A DNA stretch of 7,130 nucleotides, taken from assembly GCA_005878325.1 (NCBI GenBank), contig VBMR01000035.1, positions 1-7,130 of the forward strand, written 5' to 3'. Source of the stretch: Methanobacteriota archaeon. GTDB taxonomy: Archaea; Thermoplasmatota; Thermoplasmata; RBG-16-68-12. The notes beneath the pieces are model-generated. The model did no database searches. It saw only the letters and a program-made list of their open reading frames with translations, and was not told where the DNA came from. Below are positions 1 to 6,137 of the stretch, one piece after another; within the stretch, counting starts at the first letter, position 1; each line of letters starts with the position of its first letter. Both the position numbers and the translations under genes were made by a program.

Positions 1-1
1 C

Positions 2-151
2 TACACCCCGATGGGTCCCAAGACCCGCGTCGAAGTCGAAGGAGACTGGCGGGTCCCGGGAATGGACGACGTGTCGGTCCGGAAGATGGCCCTGGGATTC
101 CTCGAAGAAGCGTTCAACGAGGACAACGCGGCCCTGAAGAAATACAAGTGA
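2..151 (+). CDS. C-terminal end of a protein, possibly SRPBCC family (partial)
   Basis: An open frame enters from the left edge and ends at a TGA at 149-151, giving 49 residues that begin YTPMGPKTRVEVEGDW and end in NAALKKYK. The start lies outside the window. The pattern of a YTPMG strand, a strand with alternating charged and hydrophobic residues, then a long amphipathic helix (KMALGFLEEAFNEDNAALKK) resembles the last strand and C-terminal helix of START/SRPBCC ligand-binding proteins as I remember them. That family call is tentative because most of the protein is missing. It converges on the response regulator, with only 19 bases between the two stop codons. Confidence 0.6.
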   Translation, partial: YTPMGPKTRVEVEGDWRVPGMDDVSVRKMALGFLEEAFNEDNAALKKYK

Positions 152-170
152 GCGGGCGAGCGCCGTCGGC

Positions 171-1001
171 TCAGCGGGACGGTTTCAACAGCCGGGAGAG
201 CGTCTCCTCGGCTCCCTTCGGCGGTTCTAGGAGGCCGTCCCAAACGGCCATGACGGCCTTGTTCGTCTCCTCGAAATCCTTCAGGCTCGCCCGCATCCGC
301 TCCCGCAAGCCTCGGGTGTCCTCGCCCCGGATCACGACCGTCAGAAAGACGTGCTTCCCGGTCTCCGTGACGAGCGTCAGGTCGCCCTGGCTGATGGATC
401 GGAGACGTTTGCCCTTCAACATCGGGAATGAGATGCGCATGAAGTTCTGGATGATGTTCAGCGTGGCGACGAGAAGGTCCTCGTCGCCGGTCTTCTCCCC
501 GGCGCGAACCTTCGACGCGACCAACAGGCCCTGCTTCGCATGCAGGAAGGCGGCCATCATGTCGGTCGCTTCTGCAGTCCGGCCGCGGGACGATCTCCCC
601 TTTCGGGCGGGAGTCCCGGTCGTTTCGGCCTTCCGGCGGGAGGCGAGCTCTTCCCGGATGCTCCGGACCGTGTTCTCGAGGGACTCGATGTCGAACGGCT
701 TTTGCAGGAAGTCCTTCGCCCCCGATCGCAGCGCCTCGACCGCAGTGTCCACGTTCCCATAACCGGTCATCACGATCACGGCCGTCTGGGGACGGACTTC
801 GCGGGCCCGTCGGAGGACCTCCCCGCCCGACCTCCCGGGCATGTTCCAGTCCACGAGCGCAAGGTCGAATTTGTCCGCCTCGAGGAGACGCACGGCCTCA
901 TCGCCGTCGGAGACGGCCTGCACATCGTGTCCACTCGTCCGCAGGAGCTCTACGACTTCCTCGCGGAGCGTTGGGTCGTCCTCCGCGACGAGAACCTTCA
1001 C
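171..1001 (-). CDS. Orphan response regulator: receiver domain plus uncharacterised C-terminal module
   Basis: This is a predicted cytoplasmic phosphorelay protein of 276 residues. Residues 1-120 form a CheY-like receiver: acidic pair D8-D9, phosphoacceptor D51 in LVDWNMPG, switch T79 in VMTGYG, and K101-P102 in QKPFD. All residues needed for phosphorylation and switching are present. A basic, low-complexity linker follows (about 120-147), then a module of about 110 residues with a helix (MMAAFLHAKQGLL), a long helix around NIIQNFMRISF, strands (DLTLVTETGKHVFLTVVIRG) and a helix ending in VWDG. There is no helix-turn-helix, GGDEF, HD-GYP or kinase domain, so the output is probably protein interaction or sensing. 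No histidine kinase is adjacent. A GTG at 1010 would add three residues (M-A-P). I chose the GTG at 1001 because a GAGG motif lies nine bases upstream of it, while the same motif abuts the GTG at 1010. The receiver call is firm; the role of the C-terminal module is unknown. Confidence 0.9.
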   Translation of the reverse strand: MKVLVAEDDPTLREEVVELLRTSGHDVQAVSDGDEAVRLLEADKFDLALVDWNMPGRSGGEVLRRAREVRPQTAVIVMTGYGNVDTAVEALRSGAKDFLQKPFDIESLENTVRSIREELASRRKAETTGTPARKGRSSRGRTAEATDMMAAFLHAKQGLLVASKVRAGEKTGDEDLLVATLNIIQNFMRISFPMLKGKRLRSISQGDLTLVTETGKHVFLTVVIRGEDTRGLRERMRASLKDFEETNKAVMAVWDGLLEPPKGAEETLSRLLKPSR

Positions 1002-1007
1002 CGGCGC

Positions 1008-1014
1008 CACCCTC
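1008..1014 (-). promoter_or_regulatory. Ribosome binding site deciding the response-regulator start
   Basis: On the minus strand the sequence GAGGGTG lies here. Its GAGG core is nine bases from the GTG at 1001 and directly touches the GTG at 1010, so it favours the shorter reading of the response regulator. Confidence 0.45.
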
Positions 1015-1187
1015 GCACTCGGAGACGGGCTGCATCGCGCCGAGCGGATGATGGCGTAGAAAAAGCTTGGTTCCCAATTCTCGGAGCAAGGACGTTCGGT
1101 CGCTTGAGTCGACTTCAGTGCCCTCTCGCGGATATCTCGCGACCATCCAAACGCCTAAGAACCGCGCCCCGATGGACGACCCAGATC
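1011..1187. promoter_or_regulatory. Divergent intergenic region of the response regulator and phosphoesterase
   Basis: This gap separates two genes read outward and must hold both promoters. The only clear AT-rich stretch is around 1056-1066 (GAAAAAGCTT on the + strand, AAGCTTTTTC on the minus strand). It lies about 50 bases upstream of the response-regulator start, so it could be a degenerate TATA element for that gene. On the phosphoesterase side I find no convincing TATA box about 27 bases ahead of the ATG at 1188; CCTAAGA at 1154-1160 is a poor match. I see no RNA gene or strong inverted repeat here. Confidence 0.3.
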
Positions 1188-2171
1188 ATGCCGCCGAGAG
1201 CATCGAAGCGGAAATTCAAGCGGCTGTTCCTCGCTGCCGACCTTCACGGCTCGGAAGTGGTATTTCGGAAGTTCCTCGCCGCCGCGACGTTCTACGAGGC
1301 AGACGCACTCCTCATCGGAGGAGACGTGACCGCGAAGACGATTGCGCCCATCGTCCAACACAGGGACGGCCGCTTCAGCACTCGGCTCGCGGGGCAGGTT
1401 CGAGACAACCTTTCGCAGGAAGAGCTGAAGCCCATCGAGAAGACAATCGCCGACTCGGGCCAGTACGTGATCCGCCTATCCGAGGAGGAGTACGACGCAC
1501 TCCGCGCGGACCCGTCAAAGGTCGAGGCATTGTTCACGGAGCGAATGGTCGAGCAAATTCGTCGGTGGATGGGGATGGCCGAAACCCATCTTGCGCCCCT
1601 CGGTGTCCCACTGTACTGGATCGGTGGCAACGACGACAAGCCGGAGGCGCTGGATCAAATCGCGTCCTCTCCCCATGTCCACTACGTGGATGAGACCGTG
1701 GCTCGATTCGATGAAGACCACGAAATCTTGGGGATGGGTTGGACGAATCCTTCCCCATGGCGAACGCCGCGGGAGCTCCCCGAAGACGACCTCGCAAAAC
1801 GACTCGACCCCCTCCTCGACCGCGTCGAAGACCCGGCGCGTTGCATTTACCTGATGCATGCGCCTCCGTACGGGACGGGCTTGGATATCGCCCCGAAGCT
1901 CGACGCCTCGACGGATCCACCGCGCCCAGTCATCCAGGGAGGCCAGCAGGTCCTGATCCCCGTCGGCAGCACGAGCTTCCGGACCGCGATCCTGGAGACC
2001 CAACCACTCTTGGGACTTCATGGCCACATCCACGAGACGAAGGACGCCACGAAACTGAAACGGACGCTGTGCGTGGATCCGGGTTCCGAATATAGCTCCG
2101 GCACCCTACGCGGGGCCATCATCAACCTCGAGCGGGATCGGGTGCTGAGCTACCAGTTCACGACCGGCTGA
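1188..2171 (+). CDS. Calcineurin-like metallophosphoesterase (Icc-related, archaeal type)
   Basis: This is a predicted cytoplasmic metal-dependent phosphoesterase of 327 residues. The signature motifs occur in order: D18-x-H20 (AADLHGS), G44-G45-D46 (LIGGD), G147-N148-D149 (WIGGNDD), H224 (LMHAPPYGTG) and G279-H280-x-H282 (LHGHIHE). A VDPGS strand-end motif follows at about 296-300. Together these give the complete dinuclear metal site of the family. A charged, mostly helical insert of about 80 residues lies between GGD and GND (about 50-130). It resembles insertions in archaeal phosphoesterases grouped as related to Icc (COG2129), from memory. The substrate cannot be read from the sequence. 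The ATG at 1188 is chosen because conserved sequence begins about eleven residues later (KRLFLAADLH), and the frame upstream reads as low-complexity Arg-rich text antisense to the response regulator. It converges on the permease, with 37 bases between stops. Confidence 0.9.
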   Translation: MPPRASKRKFKRLFLAADLHGSEVVFRKFLAAATFYEADALLIGGDVTAKTIAPIVQHRDGRFSTRLAGQVRDNLSQEELKPIEKTIADSGQYVIRLSEEEYDALRADPSKVEALFTERMVEQIRRWMGMAETHLAPLGVPLYWIGGNDDKPEALDQIASSPHVHYVDETVARFDEDHEILGMGWTNPSPWRTPRELPEDDLAKRLDPLLDRVEDPARCIYLMHAPPYGTGLDIAPKLDASTDPPRPVIQGGQQVLIPVGSTSFRTAILETQPLLGLHGHIHETKDATKLKRTLCVDPGSEYSSGTLRGAIINLERDRVLSYQFTTG

Positions 2172-2208
2172 TCCTCATCACACCGGGCAACAGTCGGCGC
2201 CGATTTGT

Positions 2209-3924
2209 TTAGATGGGAGGGATCTCTTTGTACGCGAGATCGAGGCTGATCCCGACGCTCTTCAAGTACGCGCGGCGCACGAAGTAATACACCGTCCAGC
2301 CGATGAAGATCGCCAGCATGATGAGGAGAGATTTCAGGCCGTCGAATCCTATGGTCAAGTTGGCGATGCCGAGGAAGGGCTCTGTGATGTAGTAGAAGAG
2401 CATCCACGCACTGAACGCTGCGGCGATGACCCCGCAAATCGTAATCACCGGGATCGGGCCGACCTTGTATTTCGCAATCGGAGAGGTTCGATAGACCTCA
2501 CGGCGCGTCTTGGGGAAACTGGCACCGCCCACTGCGGTCCCGATGTACATCACGGTCGCAACCGCCGTCACGGCTAAGGTGTACGTCAGGTACCCAGGCA
2601 CCATGTTGTAGATGTACGCATACACGTACCCGCCCAAGATCAGGAAGATGACGTGCGCGATAACCGGCGTGTGCGTTCGGGGACTCACATGGCTCACGGC
2701 TTTCGGCAGGACGCCGTCGATCGACATCGCGACCGCGACGCGGGTCCAGCCAATAATCACGTTGAAAACCACCTGCAACGCGTTCAACAAGACGCCGACG
2801 ATCATGAGGAACAAGATGATCGGGTTATCCGTCAGCATCATCGCAAGATTGCTGAACCATGGGGCGATCATCGGCAGCGGCGCGGGCTGGGTGACAAACG
2901 ACGCACCCGCCGCGGCCGACAGCCAGTCTTGGCCCACCGTTCGAATCATTGCGAACGAGAGAATCGCCATCAAGACCATGCTGAAGAGCCCTCCGCCCAG
3001 ATTGATGAACATCTGGCTTCGGAGACTTTGGGCCCCTTGGATCTCGCCCGCTTGCTCCTGGGCGTACCCGACCCATCCGAGGCTCGTGAGAGCGACGGGC
3101 GCGACGAGGAGCGTCGCGACCCAACTCAATTCCGTGGTGGGGGTGAAGTAGGTCGAGAGGAGCTGTTGGTACGTGAGACCGCTGGAGCCGATAATCACCT
3201 GCGTCGCACGATCATAGCGGGCAATGAACGTGGCCTGCGGCGTGAGGAAGAACATGACCGCCATGAGGACGAAGCTCAGCAGGAAACCGTACCACATGAC
3301 CCACTGAATCTTCACGAACCAGCGGAAGCTCTTGATCAGCACGAGGGCGGCAATCGTCGAAGTGACCATCGTGGTGACCATGGCACCAAAGGGCGTGGCA
3401 AACCAAATGCCCCAGTCGATGAACATGGTGTTCCCGGTCGTGAGGCCGAGCCCGAGGAACATGGGAGAGAGCCCGAGGACCGCGACGAGCCATCCGCCAA
3501 GCGCCTGCCACTGCAAGAAAAACGTGATGATCATCGTGGAGACGATCGCGAACCCCAGCCACGGCTTGAGGGTCCTGCTCTGGAACACATAGTCGCCGCC
3601 CGTCCGAGGCATCGCCGACGCAAGACCCGCATACACGACGGCCAAGAAACCCGTGAAAATTCCAGTCACGATGATTCCGGCCCACACATTGGCATTTGGG
3701 AAGACCGAGAGAGTGGTGATGTAGACCCAGGGAAAGATGACCCCGATGTTGAGGACGTTGTATGCGAACGCCGAATACGGCGACATGACGCGGACGAGCC
3801 CCGAGGCCCGTCGCGTGAACACCTGAACCTCTCCGGTCGCGGTCGCTCCCCGTCTGGCAAACACGTCGACGTCGGCGTCGCCCGTGGATCCCCGCCCCTT
3901 TCTCCGGGCGCTGGTAAGGGGCAT
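2209..3924 (-). CDS. APC-superfamily amino acid/polyamine permease
   Basis: This is a predicted secondary transporter in the cytoplasmic membrane with 571 residues and about twelve hydrophobic segments. The polar N-terminal tail (1-45) leads through VFTRRASGLVRVMSPYSAFAYN into the first helix pair. SAMPRTGGDYVFQSR (103-117) matches the conserved loop after TM2 of the amino acid-polyamine-organocation superfamily. Residues 394-421 (TRVAVAMSIDGVLPKAV, then HTPV) match the loop between TM8 and TM9. The substrate is probably an amino acid or amine, but specificity cannot be read. The frame stays open to 4659, but that extension is antisense to the nucleotidyltransferase gene and has no membrane character. 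The ATG at 3924 keeps the conserved FTRRASGLVR element; a start at 3786 would lose it. The likely promoter is the TATA-like element at 3983-3988, which would leave a leader of about 36 bases. The gene is monocistronic. Confidence 0.93.
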   Translation of the reverse strand: MPLTSARRKGRGSTGDADVDVFARRGATATGEVQVFTRRASGLVRVMSPYSAFAYNVLNIGVIFPWVYITTLSVFPNANVWAGIIVTGIFTGFLAVVYAGLASAMPRTGGDYVFQSRTLKPWLGFAIVSTMIITFFLQWQALGGWLVAVLGLSPMFLGLGLTTGNTMFIDWGIWFATPFGAMVTTMVTSTIAALVLIKSFRWFVKIQWVMWYGFLLSFVLMAVMFFLTPQATFIARYDRATQVIIGSSGLTYQQLLSTYFTPTTELSWVATLLVAPVALTSLGWVGYAQEQAGEIQGAQSLRSQMFINLGGGLFSMVLMAILSFAMIRTVGQDWLSAAAGASFVTQPAPLPMIAPWFSNLAMMLTDNPIILFLMIVGVLLNALQVVFNVIIGWTRVAVAMSIDGVLPKAVSHVSPRTHTPVIAHVIFLILGGYVYAYIYNMVPGYLTYTLAVTAVATVMYIGTAVGGASFPKTRREVYRTSPIAKYKVGPIPVITICGVIAAAFSAWMLFYYITEPFLGIANLTIGFDGLKSLLIMLAIFIGWTVYYFVRRAYLKSVGISLDLAYKEIPPI

Positions 3925-3982
3925 CGTCTCATGAAGGTTTTGCAGGCCGATTCGAGAGCGACGGGTGTGCGTGGACACAGAC

Positions 3983-3988
3983 TTATAA
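3983..3988. promoter_or_regulatory. Symmetric TATA-like element between the permease and nucleotidyltransferase genes
   Basis: TTATAA in the context ACTTATAATAG is the most AT-rich spot in the gap between these divergent genes, and it reads nearly the same on both strands. With an archaeal start about 25 bases downstream, transcription would begin near 3960 for the permease and near 4011 for the nucleotidyltransferase, leaving leaders of about 36 and 70 bases. It could serve one or both genes. Assignment to the permease is the better supported because the leader is shorter. Confidence 0.45.
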
Positions 3989-4080
3989 TAGCCTAGCGCT
4001 TCGTTCGATTCGCGCGGGATCGGGCTACCTCGGCAGACCGAGAATTTCGGCTTGAGGCGTCCACATCCGCGTCCTCCACC

Positions 4081-4923
4081 ATGCCAAACGAACCCGGCTT
4101 CGTGGCCCTTCGCGAAGACGAATTCATCGACGAAGCTCGAAAAATCGTCGAGGCGGCGCAACAGCACGGGACCGTCCTCCGCGAACTGGGCTCTTTGGCC
4201 ATCTACGTGCACTCTCTGCACAGTCCGGAGTGTTCCGAATTCCTGCACCGGGTCGGACGGGTGAAGGAAGGGGTGCCCCTCTTCACCGACCTCGACCTGA
4301 TGGGGTACGCGAGCCAGTCTCGGGCCATCAGCAAGGTGTTCGACGGCCTCGAGTTCCGGCCCGACAAGATGGTCAATGGATTTTTCGGCGACCGGCGGCT
4401 CATCTATTACGAAAAGGACAATCGATTCCACGTCGACATCTTTCTCGACAAGCTGGAGTTCAGTCACGACGTGCTGTTTGGAAAGAAACCAGGGAACGGG
4501 CGGCTCGAGCTCGATTATCCCACGATCACCATGACCGATCTCGTCCTCGAGAAGCTGCAAATCCACAACATTTCCCGCAAGGACCTTGTCGATCTGAACG
4601 TCTTGTTCCTCGGCCACGCGATCGACGCTGCGACGAGTGGCGACCGCGAATCTGTCCACGCAGGCTATATCGCGAACCTCCTCTCGGACGACTGGGGCTT
4701 CTGGTATGAATCAACGCAGAACCTACGGAAGACCCGAGAGTTGCTGGACACGTTCGTCACCAACGGCCGAATCTCGGCGGACCAGGCTGGGCGAATCCGC
4801 GAACGAATCGGGCAGCTGGAGACGACCTTGACGTCGATCCCGAAGAGCCGGCAGTGGGAGAAACGGGCGAAGATTGGAACCGCGAAGCCGTGGTTCCGCG
4901 AGGTCGAAGAGGTCGTTCGCTAG
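4081..4923 (+). CDS. Nucleotidyltransferase-fold protein (AbiEii-like), solitary
   Basis: This is a protein of 280 residues with the marks of a DNA polymerase beta-type nucleotidyltransferase fold. G37-S38 (LRELGSLAIYVH) is followed by the metal-binding pair D70-x-D72 (LFTDLDLMGY) and a third acidic residue on a later strand, D119 in FHVDIFLDKLEF. Downstream, TDLVLEKLQIHNISRKDLVDLNVLF (about 152-176) resembles the LxxEKL...KDxxDL segment of AbiEii/AbiGii-type proteins. The C-terminal part, WGFWYESTQNLRKTRELL (about 206-228) and RAKIGTAKPWFREVEE, matches a widespread but uncharacterised group I recall from Chloroflexi and archaea. The reaction and target are unknown. No AbiEi-like antitoxin or other small partner lies next to it, so a toxin-antitoxin role is not supported. 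The ATG at 4081 is the only start: a TAG lies upstream in frame at 3994, with no other start codon between. No ribosome binding site is visible. Confidence 0.8.
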   Translation: MPNEPGFVALREDEFIDEARKIVEAAQQHGTVLRELGSLAIYVHSLHSPECSEFLHRVGRVKEGVPLFTDLDLMGYASQSRAISKVFDGLEFRPDKMVNGFFGDRRLIYYEKDNRFHVDIFLDKLEFSHDVLFGKKPGNGRLELDYPTITMTDLVLEKLQIHNISRKDLVDLNVLFLGHAIDAATSGDRESVHAGYIANLLSDDWGFWYESTQNLRKTRELLDTFVTNGRISADQAGRIRERIGQLETTLTSIPKSRQWEKRAKIGTAKPWFREVEEVVR

Positions 4924-4954
4924 TCTCGTTGATCCGATACGCCGCCCAATCGAG

Positions 4955-4982
4955 CGCAACCGGAACGGACGTTCAGGTTGCG
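4955..4982. repeat. Inverted repeat between convergent genes
   Basis: CGCAACC (4955-4961) and GGTTGCG (4976-4982) can pair as a 7-bp stem with a 14-base loop. It spans the short gap after the nucleotidyltransferase stop and covers the stop codon of the pirin remnant. There is no T-run beside it, so it is not a classical terminator. It may be chance. Confidence 0.25.
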
Positions 4983-5401
4983 GATGCGCCTTTTATGAAC
5001 GTGCCGCTCTGGAACTCTTCGACCGCCTGTTCGATTTCCTTGCGGGTATTCATCACGATGGGACCCCACCAAGCGATCGGCTCGTGGAGGGGCTTGCCGG
5101 ACACGAGCAGGAACCTCGCCGGGCCGTCGCGCGTCCGGACCCGGAGCGCCTCGCCATCCTGGAAGATGACCAGGTGGCCATCGTCGATCACGTCCGAGGC
5201 CTCTTCATCGAAACTCGCCCGGCCTTCGAGGACGTAGGCAAAGGTGGTATGACCCGGCGTGACGATTTGACTTCCTGATACCGAGGATCCGTCATCTTGC
5301 TGGCCTTTGGGAGGTTCACCCAGAGCTGGAACCCGCCCATCTTGCGGGCATCGACCTTCGGCATCTCCTGGTGGATGATTCCGCTCCCGGAGGTCATCCA
5401 C
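4973..5401 (-). CDS. Pirin C-terminal fragment, no start of its own
   Basis: The pirin-like part covers the last 98 codons, from about 5269: PGHTTFAYVLEG, then FDEEASDVIDDGHLVIF, RFLLVSGKPLHEPIAWWGPIVMNTRKEIEQAVEEFQSGTF. This is the complete second cupin strand set and the typical pirin C-terminus. The frame is open back to an ATG at 5401, but the residues before 5269 are an out-of-frame reading of the N-terminal part (for example RERNHPPGDAEG). No ATG or GTG lies at the beginning of the homologous part. Independent translation of a useful product is therefore unlikely. Confidence 0.6.
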   Translation of the reverse strand: MDDLRERNHPPGDAEGRCPQDGRVPALGEPPKGQQDDGSSVSGSQIVTPGHTTFAYVLEGRASFDEEASDVIDDGHLVIFQDGEALRVRTRDGPARFLLVSGKPLHEPIAWWGPIVMNTRKEIEQAVEEFQSGTFIKGASAT

Positions 5402-5709
5402 TGGACGTCGCCGCGACCGATGATCCCTTTGTTCCCCAAACTGTCCTCGTGTTCAACACGGCCGTCCACCATGTACGTGACCGTCTCGATCCCTCGGTGC
5501 GGATGCCACGGGAAACCTGCAATGTACTCGGCCGGATTCTCCGAGCGGAAGTCGTCGAGGAGAAGGAACGGATCCAAGCGCGGGACCTCGGCACCGCCGA
5601 ATGCGCGTCGCAGGTGCACGCCTGCGCCTTCGATCGTGGGGCGGGCCGCGAGGACCTCCCCGATGGGACGGATTCGTCGCGGCGAGAGCTCATTGTCCCC
5701 GGTCGCCAT
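5188..5709 (-). CDS. Pirin N-terminal fragment (metal-binding cupin)
   Basis: This frame encodes 173 residues, of which about 1-148 are pirin-like: RRIRPIGEVLAARPTIEGAG, DPFLLLDDF, then the first cupin. The four expected iron ligands are all present: H69 and H71 in WHPHRG, and H113 and E115 in IIHQEMP. GGFQLWVNLPKASKMTDPRYQ matches the linker after the first cupin. From about residue 149 the frame runs into nonpirin, Ser/Arg-rich text and stops. The ATG at 5709 is preferred over an upstream ATG at 5754 because a TATA-like CTTATCC lies about 28 bases before it, which fits a leaderless archaeal transcript. A stand-alone cupin could still fold, but full pirins need both halves. Confidence 0.75.
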   Translation of the reverse strand: MATGDNELSPRRIRPIGEVLAARPTIEGAGVHLRRAFGGAEVPRLDPFLLLDDFRSENPAEYIAGFPWHPHRGIETVTYMVDGRVEHEDSLGNKGIIGRGDVQWMTSGSGIIHQEMPKVDARKMGGFQLWVNLPKASKMTDPRYQEVKSSRRVIPPLPTSSKAGRVSMKRPRT

Positions 5710-5733
5710 ATGCAGATTCCTAGGCCCGGTGTG

Positions 5734-5740
5734 GGATAAG
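5734..5740 (-). promoter_or_regulatory. TATA-like element of the pirin gene
   Basis: CTTATCC (in CAACCTTATCCCA, minus strand) is centred about 28 bases upstream of the ATG at 5709, the spacing expected when an archaeal transcript begins at or next to its start codon. It lies in the 51-base gap between the small uncharacterised gene and pirin, so pirin may have its own promoter as well as readthrough. Confidence 0.4.
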
Positions 5741-5760
5741 GTTGACGGACGCATTCGCGT

Positions 5761-6003
5761 TCAATTCTCGCCTACAACGTCCGAGATCGACTTGTATAAG
5801 AAAGGAAGCTCCGGGATGTCACCGCCGTTTGCGTAGATGGTACCGCTGCGGTAGCCGGTGAAGACACAGCCTTCGATGCGGACGCGCCAGGCTTCGTGCG
5901 GACTCTTCAGGTCCTTGTCCTCGACCGCGCCCCGACGCAACAGGAGGCGACGCACTTGCTCGAGTGCATCGGGACTCGCCCCTTTCCAGGTCTTGCCCTT
6001 CAC
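5761..6003 (-). CDS. Small conserved-looking protein of unknown function
   Basis: This frame encodes 80 residues starting with GTG: VKGKTWKGAS, a helix (PDALEQVRRLLLRRGAVED), then SPHEAWRVRIEGCVFTGYRSGTIYANGG and a C-terminal helix (ELPFLYKSISDVVG). I do not recognise it with certainty. The EGCVFTGYRSGTIYANGG strand pair recalls the TBP-like N-terminal domain of RNase HIII, where a similar Gly-Cys, Thr-x-Tyr-x-Ser-Gly hairpin occurs; that comparison is weak and from memory. There is no signal peptide or membrane segment. The frame is open upstream to 6141, but that extension is Arg/Gly-rich and crosses a palindrome. The GTG at 6003 is supported by GGGAG at 6008-6012, four bases upstream. It lies between the AHSA1 gene and pirin on the same strand and seems to have its own promoter. 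Confidence 0.65.
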   Translation of the reverse strand: MKGKTWKGASPDALEQVRRLLLRRGAVEDKDLKSPHEAWRVRIEGCVFTGYRSGTIYANGGDIPELPFLYKSISDVVGEN

Positions 6004-6030
6004 ATGACTCCCGCGGCGTGCCGCAGTTCC

Positions 6031-6048
6031 CCGTCGGCCAGCCGACGG
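6031..6048. repeat. Perfect 8-bp palindrome, candidate operator
   Basis: CCGTCGGC and GCCGACGG (6031-6038 and 6041-6048) are exact inverted copies separated by CA. The site lies between the TATA-like box at 6055-6060 and the expected transcription start of the small gene starting at 6003, where a bound repressor would block transcription. A second, shorter inverted repeat (GCGGC, two bases, GCCGC) follows at 6013-6024. The two-base gap suits a dimeric protein site better than an RNA hairpin, and no T-run follows, so a terminator is unlikely. Confidence 0.4.
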
Positions 6049-6054
6049 ATGCCC

Positions 6055-6060
6055 AATAAA
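6055..6060 (-). promoter_or_regulatory. TATA-like element of the small uncharacterised gene
   Basis: TTTATT in the minus-strand context GAAGGTTTATTGGGC is the only AT-rich motif in the 134-base gap after the AHSA1 gene. A start about 25 bases downstream would fall near 6031 and leave a leader of nearly 30 bases before the GTG at 6003, with room for its ribosome binding site. It sits just upstream of the 8-bp palindrome. Confidence 0.45.
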
Positions 6061-6137
6061 CCTTCGGAGTTCTGCGAGCCGATGTTCTGGGGGTCCCTGG
6101 GTAATCGATTCTACGTGCAGCGTGTCGGCACTCGCCC

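Larger units (their letters stand above)
4973..5709 (-). pseudogene. Pirin gene, frameshifted and lacking its middle section
   Basis: Two overlapping minus-strand frames together cover a pirin (bicupin) protein, but not in one frame and not completely. The 5' part, read from the ATG at 5709, carries the N-terminal cupin through DPRYQEVK. Near 5266-5269 the homology jumps to another frame that resumes at QIVTPGHTTFAYVLEG and runs to the TGA at 4973. In pirins the stretch between these landmarks holds roughly 45-50 residues with the VRVIAG-like region and the strands leading into the second cupin. Here it is absent, so the lesion is a deletion of about 140-150 bases that is not a multiple of three, rather than a one-base slip. 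The lost length is estimated from memory of human pirin. Whether this is real decay or an assembly error cannot be told from the window. Intact pirins are Fe-binding cupins, some with quercetin 2,3-dioxygenase activity. Confidence 0.8.

Noticed and set aside
540..1187. A 216-codon + strand extension in frame with the phosphoesterase, making a 543-residue protein.
   Set aside because: It is antisense to the receiver gene and reads as Arg/Pro/Gly-rich low-complexity text. Phosphoesterase homology begins just after the ATG at 1188.
2653..3996. A 447-residue + strand open frame opposite the permease.
   Set aside because: Its composition (His, Asp, Arg and Glu runs) is what antisense of a GC-rich membrane-protein gene gives; the minus strand has clear APC motifs and membrane segments.
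3925..4659. The 245-codon upstream extension of the permease frame.
   Set aside because: It is antisense to the nucleotidyltransferase gene, has no membrane or domain character, and contains the probable promoter.
4955..4982. The inverted repeat after the nucleotidyltransferase as an intrinsic terminator.
   Set aside because: It has no T-run on either side, and archaeal terminators are mainly T-tracts; it is listed only as a low-confidence repeat.
5188..5401. Programmed frameshifting as the explanation for the two pirin frames.
   Set aside because: A recoding event would not account for the missing 45-50 residues between the landmarks, and I see no slippery run at the junction.
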